Assembly (NCBI GenBank): GCA_036378155.1
Contig: DASUXA010000034.1
Coordinates: 22,616 to 86,615, forward strand
Reading direction: 5' to 3'
Length of the DNA stretch: 64,000 bases
Source: DASUXA01 sp036378155
Lineage (GTDB): Bacteria; Actinomycetota; Actinomycetes; Mycobacteriales; Micromonosporaceae
Below are positions 27,454 through 34,849 of this stretch, piece after piece. The position numbers and the translations under genes were made by a program. Each line of letters starts with the position of its first letter. Position 1 is the stretch's first letter. The notes below the pieces were generated by a model. It searched no databases and was not told where the DNA came from. It worked only from the letters and a program-made list of their open reading frames with translations.

Positions 27454-28374
27454 GTGCTCGATCCCCACGGACTGTACGAACTCGTCGGCGACCTGCCCGC
27501 CCTGGACCGGCCCGTCCTGGTCCAGGCGCTGAGCGGGTTCGTCGACGCCGGCTCGGCCACCCGGCTGGCGCGCGAGCACCTGCTCGGCACGCGGGGACCC
27601 GAACTCGTCGCCCGGTTCGACGTCGACCAACTGCTGGACTACCGGTCCCGGCGGCCGATGATGGACTTCGTCGAGGACCACTGGGACAGCTACGACGCCC
27701 CGGAACTGGGACTGTGGCGGTTGACCGACGCCGCCGGTACGCCGTTCCTGCTGCTCGCCGGTCCCGAACCGGACGTGCAGTGGGAGCGGTTCATCGAGGC
27801 GGTGGTCGGCCTGGTCGAGCGGCTCGGGGTCCGGCTCACGATCGGGTTGAACGCCATCCCGATGGCGGTACCGCACACCCGACCCGCCGGGATGACCGCG
27901 CACGCCACGCGGCGCGACCTGATCGCCGGGTACGAGCCGTGGCTGCAACGGGTCCGGGTGCCGGCGAGCGTCGGCAACCTGCTGGAGTACCGGCTGGGTC
28001 GCCGTGACCGGGACGCGCTGGGGTTCGCCGTGCACGTGCCGCACTACGTCGCCCAGGCGGAGTACCCGGCGGCGGCGTTGCTGCTGGTCACGTCGCTGGC
28101 GATGGCGAGCGGACTGGATCTGCCGGTCGACCAGCTGCGGGTGGCGGCGGACCTGGTGCGCGGGCAGATCGACGAGCAGGTCGCCCAGTCCGCCGAGGCG
28201 GCGTCGGTGGTGCGGGCGTTGGAGGAGCAGTACGACGCCTTCCAGCGCGGTCGGCAGCGGGAGGGGCTGCTGGCGGAGAGCGGTCCGTTGCCCACCGCCG
28301 AGGAGATCGCCGCCGAACTCGAGCGTTTCCTGGCAGAACACGGTAACTCCGGCGAACAGCCACCAAGCACCTGA
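27454..28374 (+). CDS. PAC2-family protein (proteasome assembly chaperone-like), 306 aa
   Basis: The protein matches actinobacterial PAC2/DUF75 proteins: VLVQALSGFVDAGSATRLAR near the N-terminus, DFVEDHWDSYDAPELGLWRL, AGPEPDVQWERFIEAVVGLV, and the PMAVPHTRPAGMTAHA segment. Actinobacterial PAC2 proteins relate to proteasome assembly chaperones and are often found in genomes with a 20S proteasome, but their role is not firmly known. GTG 27454 has GAAGGAGG five bases upstream. It is divergent from trpB2 across 258 bases that hold no clear promoter. Confidence 0.88.
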   Translation: MLDPHGLYELVGDLPALDRPVLVQALSGFVDAGSATRLAREHLLGTRGPELVARFDVDQLLDYRSRRPMMDFVEDHWDSYDAPELGLWRLTDAAGTPFLLLAGPEPDVQWERFIEAVVGLVERLGVRLTIGLNAIPMAVPHTRPAGMTAHATRRDLIAGYEPWLQRVRVPASVGNLLEYRLGRRDRDALGFAVHVPHYVAQAEYPAAALLLVTSLAMASGLDLPVDQLRVAADLVRGQIDEQVAQSAEAASVVRALEEQYDAFQRGRQREGLLAESGPLPTAEEIAAELERFLAEHGNSGEQPPST

Positions 28375-28450
28375 GTTGACCGCGTTTCGGCGCGGCTGAA
28401 CCCGGGGACACCTCCTGCACGCTCGCGGTATCGAACGCGGAGGAGGAGCC

Positions 28451-29950
28451 GTGTCGATCTTCCGAACCAAGCCGGTCGAGCAGTCGATCGCGGACGCCGA
28501 CGCCGCGCACGGTGGGCTGCGGCGCGAACTGAGCGTGCTCGACCTCGTCGTGTTCGGAGTCGGCGTGATCATCGGTACCGGGATCTTCGTGTTGACCGGC
28601 CAGCAGGCGGCGGTCAACGCCGGACCGGCGATCGTGCTGTCCTTCCTGATCGCCGGCGTGGTCTGTGCGCTGGCGGCGATGTGCTACGCCGAGTTCGCCT
28701 CGACCGTGCCGGTCGCCGGGTCGGCGTACACGTTCTCGTACGCCACCCTCGGCGAGTTCATCGCCTGGGTGATCGGCTGGGACCTGTGCCTGGAACTGGC
28801 GTTGGGCGCCGCCGTGGTGTCCCGAGGCTGGTCGGCGTACCTGCACCAACTGTTCCGGCTGCCCGACTGGCTGGCCGGCGACGCGGCCCGCCCGGACTGG
28901 GGCGCGATCTTCATCGTGGTCGCCCTGGCGGTCGTCGGCATCGTCGGCATCAAGTTCTCCGGGCGGTTCACGTCCGTGCTGGTCGCCGTCAAGGTGGCGG
29001 TCATCCTGTTCGTCATCGCCCTGGGCGCGTTCTTCATCAAGGCGGCGAACTACCACCCGTTCATCCCGGGCGGGCAGGCGGCGGCGAAGGAGAGCGGCGG
29101 CAAGGCGCCGCTGCTGCAGGTGCTCATCGGCATGACGCCGCAGCACTTCGGCTGGTTCGGCATCGTCGCCGCCGCGTCCATCGTGTTCTTCGCGTACATC
29201 GGCTTCGACATCGTCGCGACCACCGCCGAGGAGACCCGCCGACCGCAGCGCGACATGCCGCGCGGCATCATCGGGTCGCTGGCGATCTGCGTGGTGCTGT
29301 ACATGGCGACGTCGTTCGTGATCACCGGGATGTCGCGGTACCCGAACCTGAACACCGCCGCGCCGCTGTCCAAGGCGTTCACCGACGTCGGGCTGGGCTG
29401 GGCGGCGAGCCTGATCTCGCTCGGCGCGGTGTGCGGCATCACCACGGTGATCCTGGTGCTGCTGCTCGGGCAGGCGCGGGTGTTCTTCGCGATGGCACGC
29501 GACGGACTGCTGCCGCCGGCCCTGGCGCGGGTACACCCGAGGTTCGGCACCCCGTGGCTGATCACGGCTGTCACCAGCGCCGGGGTCGCCGCGCTCGCCG
29601 GCTTCGTCCCGCTGTCCGAACTCAGCGAGCTGACCAGCATCGGCACGCTGTTCGCGTTCGTCGTGGTGTCCATCGGCGTGGTGGTGCTGCGTCGTACCCG
29701 ACCGGACCTGCCACGGGCGTTCCGGGCTCCGGGTGTACCGCTGCTGCCCGCGCTCAGCGTCGTCGCCTGTGTCTGGCTGATGCTGAACCTGCCGGTGGCG
29801 ACCTGGCTGCGGTTCGTCGTGTGGATGGGCGTCGGGCTGGTCGTGTACGCGGCGTACGGGGTGCGGCACAGCCGGGTCGCCGAGGCGCGCCGGCGTGCGG
29901 CGGCGGGCGACCGGACTCTCACGCCGGCACGTGACACGATAACGGGGTGA
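28451..29950 (+). CDS. APC-superfamily amino acid permease, 499 aa
   Basis: Cationic amino-acid-transporter-like permease with 12 to 13 membrane segments. Landmarks are FGVGVIIGTGIFVLTGQQA (unwound TM1 substrate site), CYAEFASTVPVAGSAYTFSY, FFAYIGFDIVATTAEETRRP and LGQARVFFAMARDGLLPP. It likely exchanges or imports an amino acid at the cytoplasmic membrane. GTG 28451 follows AGGAGGAGCC. Its stop overlaps the start of the disrupted methyltransferase as GTGA, so both were one operon before phage insertion. Confidence 0.92.
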   Translation: MSIFRTKPVEQSIADADAAHGGLRRELSVLDLVVFGVGVIIGTGIFVLTGQQAAVNAGPAIVLSFLIAGVVCALAAMCYAEFASTVPVAGSAYTFSYATLGEFIAWVIGWDLCLELALGAAVVSRGWSAYLHQLFRLPDWLAGDAARPDWGAIFIVVALAVVGIVGIKFSGRFTSVLVAVKVAVILFVIALGAFFIKAANYHPFIPGGQAAAKESGGKAPLLQVLIGMTPQHFGWFGIVAAASIVFFAYIGFDIVATTAEETRRPQRDMPRGIIGSLAICVVLYMATSFVITGMSRYPNLNTAAPLSKAFTDVGLGWAASLISLGAVCGITTVILVLLLGQARVFFAMARDGLLPPALARVHPRFGTPWLITAVTSAGVAALAGFVPLSELSELTSIGTLFAFVVVSIGVVVLRRTRPDLPRAFRAPGVPLLPALSVVACVWLMLNLPVATWLRFVVWMGVGLVVYAAYGVRHSRVAEARRRAAAGDRTLTPARDTITG

Positions 29951-30114
29951 TCACCGGCGATTCCGGGACGTTCGTCCGCGCGCACACCCGGATCGGCTGC
30001 CCGCCGCTGGTACCGGAGATCCGGCTGCACCTCGCCGACGACCCGATCGACCTGTGGGAACGCACCGAAGAAGGCGGCGCCCCCCAGCCGCCGCCGTTCT
30101 GGGCGTTCGCCTGA
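29947..30114 (+). pseudogene. 5' part of class I SAM methyltransferase, cut by prophage
   Basis: The frame encodes 55 residues (GTFVRAHTRIGCPPLVPEIR, then IDLWERTEE and PPPFWAFA) and ends at a TGA whose A is phage DNA. The sequence fits the beginning of a methyltransferase of about 218 residues and holds none of its SAM motifs. Its continuation (WAGGQALARYVLDHPDTVAG) is at 49945. The start overlaps the APC permease stop as GTGA, so it was translated in that operon. Confidence 0.88.
30110..30113. other. attL core of the prophage
   Basis: CCTG is the longest exact identity at the two junctions (30110-30113 and 49943-49946), in the wider pattern GGCG-TC-CCTG. Left of it the reading frame is host methyltransferase; right of it is phage sequence. 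The very short identity is normal for serine integrases, which need only a two-base overlap. Confidence 0.8.
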
Positions 30115-30121
30115 GTGAGTG

Positions 30122-30141
30122 CCCCCCAAAGAACCGGGGGG
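30122..30141 (+). promoter_or_regulatory. hairpin over the ribosome-binding site of the DUF932 gene
   Basis: CCCCCC (30122-30127) can pair with GGGGGG (30136-30141) across an eight-base loop. The G-run is the only plausible ribosome-binding site for the ATG at 30147, so the fold could reduce translation. Part of the same C-run is one arm of the inferred attP dyad. Confidence 0.4.
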
Positions 30142-30146
30142 TTTCG

Positions 30147-31292
30147 ATGTCCGAGCAGTTCACCACCACCAGCATCCGTAAGGCCACCCTCGCCGACCTG
30201 GCCACGGCGCTGCGCGACCAGCAGACCCGCGCGGTCGACGTTGTCGTTCCTACCACCAAGCTCGCCGCCGACGCCGGCCGGCTGCTCGTCTCCGGTGCCG
30301 AGGTCGAACTCACCGACGACGGGGTCACCACCACCGACGGCGTGTACCGGCCCACGGCCGTCGCCAACGACCAGCTCGCCGACACCCTGGGCATCCCCTC
30401 GCGGTACCTGCGCAAGCTGCACGCCGACCCGCACCTGGGCATGTGGGACACCAACGTCAACTACTGGTTGTCGCGGCTGGTCGACAAGCGGTACCTGCTG
30501 CGCGCGCTGCGCGGCGACGACGGCGGCGAGGGCACCCTGCGGGCGGTGCTGTCCGACCAGTACAAGATGATCGACAACCTGGATGTGCTGCTCGCGGCGC
30601 TGTCCGGCATTCGTGCCGCCGGGGTGCCCGCCACCGTCGAGTCGGCCGACCTGACCGACAAGCGTATGTACGTGCGGGTCGCCTCCGACGCGGTGCGCGC
30701 GTACGCGCCGACGCTGCTGGAACGCTACCGGTCGCCGTTCACCGGGGCGCGCGGCGCGGACAACCCGGTGGTGTTCGCCGGGTTCGTGTTGACCAACTCC
30801 GAGGTCGGCCACGGCGCGTTCACCATCACTCCGCGGATCACCGTGCAGGTGTGCTCGAACGGCATGACGATGTCCACCGACGCGCTACGCAAGGTTCACC
30901 TGGGTACCCAGCTCGACGACGGGATCATCCAGTGGTCCGACGAGACGCAACGCAAGAACACCGAACTGATCACGGCGCAGACCCGCGACGCGGTGCGCAC
31001 GTTCCTCAACGTCGACTACATCACCCGGAAGATCGCCGAGCTGGAACAAGCGGCGGGCACCCCGGTGACCAAACCCGATGAGACGATCAAGAAGGTGGCG
31101 AAAGCTCAGTCGTTCACCGACGAGCAGCGCGATAGCATCCTGAACTTCTTCATCCAGGGCGGCGACGTCACCGCCGGTGGCGTGGCGCAGGCGATCACCG
31201 CGTACGCGCAGACCGTCGACGACGGTGACGCGGCGTTCGACCTGGAAGCTCGGGCCGTGCCCGCGATGCACCTCGCCGCCACCCTGCGGTGA
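30147..31292 (+). CDS. DUF932 phage/plasmid-like protein, 381 aa
   Basis: A soluble protein of the DUF932 family, common on actinophages and plasmids; its role is unknown. Recognisable parts are IPSRYLRKLHADPHLGMWDT, LRAVLSDQYKMIDNLDVL, TPRITVQVCSNGMTMSTDAL and a helical C-terminal third. It is the only plus-strand gene of the prophage and sits 30 bases from attL, in line with the host permease operon. A hairpin overlaps its ribosome-binding site and a strong terminator follows it. Confidence 0.85.
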   Translation: MSEQFTTTSIRKATLADLATALRDQQTRAVDVVVPTTKLAADAGRLLVSGAEVELTDDGVTTTDGVYRPTAVANDQLADTLGIPSRYLRKLHADPHLGMWDTNVNYWLSRLVDKRYLLRALRGDDGGEGTLRAVLSDQYKMIDNLDVLLAALSGIRAAGVPATVESADLTDKRMYVRVASDAVRAYAPTLLERYRSPFTGARGADNPVVFAGFVLTNSEVGHGAFTITPRITVQVCSNGMTMSTDALRKVHLGTQLDDGIIQWSDETQRKNTELITAQTRDAVRTFLNVDYITRKIAELEQAAGTPVTKPDETIKKVAKAQSFTDEQRDSILNFFIQGGDVTAGGVAQAITAYAQTVDDGDAAFDLEARAVPAMHLAATLR

Positions 31293-31319
31293 CGGGTCAA
31301 CGCCTGAAACGACAAAGAC

Positions 31320-31347
31320 AGGACCGACCCCATCAGGGGTCGGTCCT
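31320..31347. terminator. bidirectional terminator between DUF932 and HTH genes
   Basis: A perfect 12-bp inverted repeat (31320-31331 and 31336-31347) with loop ATCA separates two convergent genes. The stop codon of the minus-strand HTH gene (TGA, 31335-31333) is partly inside the loop, so that gene's last codons form one arm. Confidence 0.88.
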
Positions 31348-31545
31348 CTTGTGTCGGTTGGCGGCGGTGGCGGTCCAGTTGCGCAGCGTCTGCGCCGAGA
31401 TCGTGCGCCCGAGCATCAGCGACAGTTCGTGAGCGATCAGGTTCCAGGACTTGTCCGCCTTGCGCTGCGCCCGGATGTAGCGCACAGGCGACTGGCCGAG
31501 CCGCTGCTCAGCCAGTTCATAGAGGGCGGTCTTGTTAACGGGCAT
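31333..31545 (-). CDS. small helix-turn-helix phage protein, 70 aa
   Basis: The protein has a helix-turn-helix pattern: helix DKSWNLIAHELSLML, turn GRTIS, recognition helix AQTLRNWTATAAN. Small proteins of this kind occur in actinophages as Cro/repressor-like regulators. It is the only DNA-binding regulator candidate I see in the prophage. A 19-bp palindrome lies 60 bases upstream of its ATG and may be its own operator. Its stop lies in the loop of the terminator. Confidence 0.72.
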   Translation of the reverse strand: MPVNKTALYELAEQRLGQSPVRYIRAQRKADKSWNLIAHELSLMLGRTISAQTLRNWTATAANRHKRTDP

Positions 31546-31604
31546 GGCTGGCCTTCATTTCGTGGGTCGGAGCCAGTCAATCGGACGATCTAACAATGGC
31601 TGAC

Positions 31605-31623
31605 TTGGCAACGGCGTTGCCAA
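31605..31623. promoter_or_regulatory. 19-bp palindromic operator
   Basis: TTGGCAACGGCGTTGCCAA is a perfect palindrome around one central G. It is followed by TTC and TGTCACTG. A related pair (TTGGCAAC then TGTCACTG) occurs at 48234-48254 near the other end of the prophage. It lies between the HTH and HNH genes and is a likely repressor site. Confidence 0.6.
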
Positions 31624-31673
31624 CGTTCTGTCACTGACGCGTCGATTCTTGCACCGCAGACAGGACTAGCGGC

Positions 31674-32132
31674 CTAGTCAGCCGGATTATTCACGGGGAA
31701 CTGCCAGGGTCGTTGGGCCGGGGGCGGCGACCCGGCGCGCAGGTAGCGCAGGGCTTCCCACAGCGGGCCGGGCATCACATGAACGCCCAACCCGCCCCGG
31801 TGGTGGTTGACGCACAGCGGTTCCAGGTTGCCGGGCGACTCCACCCACGCGGCGAACTGCTCGTCGTCGGCGAAGTGCAACCCGAACGCCTGTTCGATCC
31901 TCGCCGGGTCGACCATCGGGATCAGGCTGTACTCGACGTGGCTGTGGTGCAGCTCGACCGGGCCGGCGCACATCGGCGAGTTGATCGCGCAGCGCAGCAG
32001 CCCGAGCTTCTTCATCCGGGTGCGAGCCTGCTCGAACAGCCGGTAGTGCGGGTCGCCCTCGCGGGGCGGGTGCGCGTCGACGTGGGTGATCAGGTGCAGG
32101 GTCAGCCGCGAGTCGTGGGCCGGGACCGTCAC
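31674..32132 (-). CDS. HNH endonuclease-like phage protein, 152 aa
   Basis: The core shows C48-x6-C55 (CAINSPMC), the His pair in VELHHSHVEY (62-63), then NLEPLCVNHH (Cys107, His110, His111), which is the ordering of an HNH/beta-beta-alpha-metal nuclease with a zinc-binding frame. In tailed phages HNH proteins usually help terminase during packaging; here no terminase is present and the gene lies after the lysis genes, so it may instead be a homing-type or accessory nuclease. Start ATG 32132. Confidence 0.8.
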   Translation of the reverse strand: MTVPAHDSRLTLHLITHVDAHPPREGDPHYRLFEQARTRMKKLGLLRCAINSPMCAGPVELHHSHVEYSLIPMVDPARIEQAFGLHFADDEQFAAWVESPGNLEPLCVNHHRGGLGVHVMPGPLWEALRYLRAGSPPPAQRPWQFPVNNPAD

Positions 32133-32135
32133 GAT

Positions 32136-32468
32136 CTACCGCCCCGACGGCGGCGGTGGGGCCGGCGGCGTATCGGGCCGGGGCGGGATCATCGCAGTCG
32201 AGACGATCTCTTGGCCAGCGGCCGGCACCGACCAGGACGCGCGGGCCATCGTGACCGGTTCGCTCTGCGGCCGGTTGGCGTACCAGCGGGCCACGTCAGC
32301 CACCGGCACACCGAACAGCGCGGCCGTCAACGCGCCGTACAGCGCCGCGCCACCGCCATCGACGACGCCGTAGTACCACAGAAGCGCGAGCACCGCCCCG
32401 ACCACCGAGGCGAGGTACAGCCGGGTCGACGGCTTGCGGATCAGCGCGACCAGCATGGACAGATTCAT
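32136..32468 (-). CDS. holin-like protein with two TM segments, 110 aa
   Basis: Two close membrane segments (LYLASVVGAVLALLWYYGVV and GALTAALFGVPVADVARWY) are flanked by a short N-terminus and a Pro-rich tail ending PAPPPPSGR. Size and topology fit a class II holin, which permeabilises the membrane at lysis. Neighbouring small coiled-coil/TM genes support a lysis cassette, but no endolysin gene is seen. AGAGG lies seven bases before the ATG. Confidence 0.65.
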   Translation of the reverse strand: MNLSMLVALIRKPSTRLYLASVVGAVLALLWYYGVVDGGGAALYGALTAALFGVPVADVARWYANRPQSEPVTMARASWSVPAAGQEIVSTAMIPPRPDTPPAPPPPSGR

Positions 32469-32479
32469 TCGGGGGCCTC

Positions 32480-32884
32480 TCAGGTGTACTTCAGGAACAC
32501 GTTCACGACCACAGTGATCAGCCCGACGGCGATCGTGGCGACCCACGTCAACGTCGTCGACCTCGACTGCACCGACGCGAGCGCCTGCGCGAACTCGGCG
32601 ATATGCTGCTCGATCTTGAGGAACCGTTCCTCAAACCGTTCATGGTCCCGGTCGGCTTCAGCACGCCGCTCGTCGAACTGTGCCAGCGGCACGTACCGGG
32701 TGCGGTCGGAGTCGAGCCGGTCGCGTAGCTGCCCGACCTGGTCGGCCAGCGACCGCATCGCGGCGGTCATGTCGGCTTTCTGCTGCACCTCGGCGGTGCG
32801 GTCGGCGGCGTGCTGCGCGTCGTGGTGGCGCAGCATCGTGTCGACGTAGTCGCGCAGCGAGATCGTCGGTTCGTCGGCGCTCAC
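32480..32884 (-). CDS. coiled-coil phage protein with C-terminal TM, 134 aa
   Basis: Residues 15-105 form a charged coiled coil (DRDHERFEERFLKIEQHIAE), followed by a C-terminal membrane helix (LTWVATIAVGLITVVVNVFL) ending in KYT. Proteins of this layout are common in the lysis region of actinophages, possibly as a second holin or spanin-like factor; the function is not proven. Its GTG overlaps the stop of the upstream gene as GTGA. Confidence 0.7.
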   Translation of the reverse strand: MSADEPTISLRDYVDTMLRHHDAQHAADRTAEVQQKADMTAAMRSLADQVGQLRDRLDSDRTRYVPLAQFDERRAEADRDHERFEERFLKIEQHIAEFAQALASVQSRSTTLTWVATIAVGLITVVVNVFLKYT

Positions 32885-33306
32885 GGCTTGCCGCCCGGCG
32901 GGTTACCTCCCTGACCTTGCAACGCCGCGATCTGCGCCTGCAACGCCGCGATCTGCTGATCTTTCTGCCGGATGATGCCCTGCGCGGCGGGCGGCACGTT
33001 GTCGGGGATCGGGATGCCCGCGACCGGCGGGCCGAGCGGCGTGTGGTCGAACGCGGCGGCGGCCCACTGTTCGTACAGGTCGCGGCGGGCCACGCTGCCC
33101 CGGTGCGTCGCGCCGTCGAGGTTGTCGACGCCGGTGTGCTCGCCGGGTTCGTCGTAGAAGTGCACCGCGCAGCCACCGGACTCGTCGTTGGCGTACAGGT
33201 GCGTTTCGACGATGACGGGGCTGCCGGTCGCGTCGTCGCGGCGGCTGAACAGGTGCAGATCGCGGTTACCGTTGGCGGAGTTGTCGACGACCCAGGACTG
33301 CGACAT
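32881..33306 (-). CDS. phage protein of unknown function, 141 aa
   Basis: I do not recognise the family. The first 75 residues are beta-rich and polar (WVVDNSANGNRDLHLFSRRD, then VIVETHLYANDESGG), and the C-terminus holds a short coiled coil with a repeat (QIAALQAQIAALQGQ) and a Gly/Pro end. Its position between the tail paralogues and the lysis genes suggests a virion or tail-fibre accessory protein. The repeat is also visible in DNA (two copies of GCAACGCCGCGATCTGC). Confidence 0.65.
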   Translation of the reverse strand: MSQSWVVDNSANGNRDLHLFSRRDDATGSPVIVETHLYANDESGGCAVHFYDEPGEHTGVDNLDGATHRGSVARRDLYEQWAAAAFDHTPLGPPVAGIPIPDNVPPAAQGIIRQKDQQIAALQAQIAALQGQGGNPPGGKP

Positions 33307-33316
33307 AGGTGTCCTC

Positions 33317-33853
33317 CTAAGTGTTGAGGGCGATGCGGAACACGGCGAGGCGGGCGTTGTCGAAGTTCAGCGCGACGCCGGAACCCTGTAGGCAGCGCAA
33401 CGCCAGCGGGGTGCCGGCGGTGACCGGTCCGGCGCAGCCGACCGACAGGAACGCGTTCGCCGTCGACGAGCCGGGGATTTCCAGCGACCCCCAGATTTGG
33501 TTGATGTCCAGGTTTTTGTCGATCGACATGAACCGGTTGCCGCCGCCGCCGACTCCGAACATGCCGTAGGCCACGCCGATGTAGATGCCGTCGGCGGTGG
33601 GGGTGATGATCCGGTTGTCGGCGGCGAGGTTCGTCAACCCGAACGGGTCGTACTCCACCACCGTGAAGTTGATGTACGTCTGCACATTGTTGGGGATCGA
33701 CTGGCTGGTGTCGCGGCGCAGTTGCGCGCCCAGCCCCACCGACACGTACCCGTCCAGGTATTCGATCTCCGACATGAGGTCGTCGACCACCGCCGACGGT
33801 GCGACCTGTCCGGGTGCCTGTCTCGGGAACGGCAGGGTGACCGGTGCCGCCAT
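33317..33853 (-). CDS. tail-region protein, paralogue 1 of 3, 178 aa
   Basis: It begins MAAPVTLPFPRQAPGQVAPS and closely resembles the next gene in residues 1-95 (FVSV/YVSVGLGA, TSQSIPNNVQTYINFT, VEYDPFGLTNLAADNRIIT) and at the end (LNFDNARLAVFRIAL). The C-half is beta-rich, like C1q/TNF-fold or collar domains of phage fibres. ATG 33853 is chosen by comparison with its paralogue rather than GTG 33865. It may be a receptor-binding or tip protein; the exact role is unknown. Confidence 0.75.
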   Translation of the reverse strand: MAAPVTLPFPRQAPGQVAPSAVVDDLMSEIEYLDGYVSVGLGAQLRRDTSQSIPNNVQTYINFTVVEYDPFGLTNLAADNRIITPTADGIYIGVAYGMFGVGGGGNRFMSIDKNLDINQIWGSLEIPGSSTANAFLSVGCAGPVTAGTPLALRCLQGSGVALNFDNARLAVFRIALNT

Positions 33854-33879
33854 GTTGGAACCCACCCCCCCCTTTGTCT

Positions 33880-34425
33880 TTAGTGGTTGAGCGCGATGCG
33901 GAAGATTGCCAGGCGGGCGCTGCTGAAGTTCAGCGCGCCGCCGCTGTCCTGGTAGGCGACCAGGGACACTCGGGTTCCCCCGGCGAGCAGCCCTGTGCCG
34001 CTGGCGGCCAGCGTGGTGAACGCGCCGCTGGGCTGCACCGGGACTTCCATCGTGCAGCCGACGCTGCCGTACTGGGTGAGGTTGTTGTCCACGGCGATGA
34101 TCCGGGCACCGGTGGCGTTCTGCGCGAACTGGCCGTAGGCGAACACCGCGTAGATGCCGTCACCGCCGATGGTGACCACACGGCTGTCGGCGCTGAGGTT
34201 CACCATGCCCCACGGGTCGTATTCGACGGTGGTGAAGTTCGTGAACGTCTGGACAGCGGTCGGGATGGACTGCGCCGACGAGCGGGTCACCACCGCGCCC
34301 AGTTCCACCGACACGAACCCGTCGAGCCATTCCAGCTCGGTCATCATGTCGTTGATCACCGACGATGGTGCGACCTGATCCGGTGCCTGCCTCGGGAACG
34401 GCAGGGTGACTCCCGGTGCCGGCAT
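33880..34425 (-). CDS. tail-region protein, paralogue 2 of 3, 181 aa
   Basis: It begins MPAPGVTLPFPRQAPDQVAP and has the same order of segments as paralogue 1: WLDGFVSVELGA, SAQSIPTAVQTFTNFTTVEY, WGMVNLSADSRVVT and ALNFSSARLAIFRIALNH. The middle (YGQFAQNATGARIIAVDNNL) is the stretch missing from the broken third copy. Tandem, divergent copies suggest hetero-oligomeric or interchangeable tip proteins. Confidence 0.78.
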   Translation of the reverse strand: MPAPGVTLPFPRQAPDQVAPSSVINDMMTELEWLDGFVSVELGAVVTRSSAQSIPTAVQTFTNFTTVEYDPWGMVNLSADSRVVTIGGDGIYAVFAYGQFAQNATGARIIAVDNNLTQYGSVGCTMEVPVQPSGAFTTLAASGTGLLAGGTRVSLVAYQDSGGALNFSSARLAIFRIALNH

Positions 34426-34437
34426 CGCATCCCCTCT

Positions 34438-34849
34438 CTACGCTGCGGCGAACGCGACGCGGTACACCGACAGCGTCGCCCCGGTGAAGTTGATCGCCAC
34501 GGTGCCGCTGTGCACGACGCGCAGCGCGAACACGCTGCCGGCGGTGCGGGCGGCGGCGGTGCCGAACGCTCACGTACACGGCGGTCTGCGTGCAGGTGAT
34601 GATCCGGTTGTCGGCGGCGAGGTTGGTCATGCCCCACGGGTCGGACACCACCGAATCGAACGCGATGTACGTCTGGGTGTTCGGGGCGACCGACTGCGCG
34701 GTGGTGCGGGTCAGCACCGCCCCCAACGTCACCGACACGAACCCGTCGATGTACTCGGTCTGGGTGAACATGTCGTTGATCACCTGGTGGTCGGCGTACG
34801 TGCCGGCCACGGCGCGGGGGAACGGCAGGGTGATACCCGGTGCTGGCAT
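34438..34849 (-). pseudogene. tail-region protein, paralogue 3, deleted and frameshifted
   Basis: The start MPAPGITLPFPR and residues up to ITCTQTAVYVS match the two paralogues, then the frame changes and the C-terminal segment VAINFTGATLSVYRVAF is found in a different frame ending at TAG 34438. Compared with paralogue 1 about 40 codons of the middle are missing, so an internal deletion of a length not divisible by three broke the gene near 34555-34575. Read in the original frame it would run on into antisense-like sequence. Confidence 0.75.

Noticed and set aside
30100..30150. tRNA gene as the prophage integration target
   Set aside because: No tRNA-like sequence lies at either end; the target is clearly the methyltransferase reading frame.
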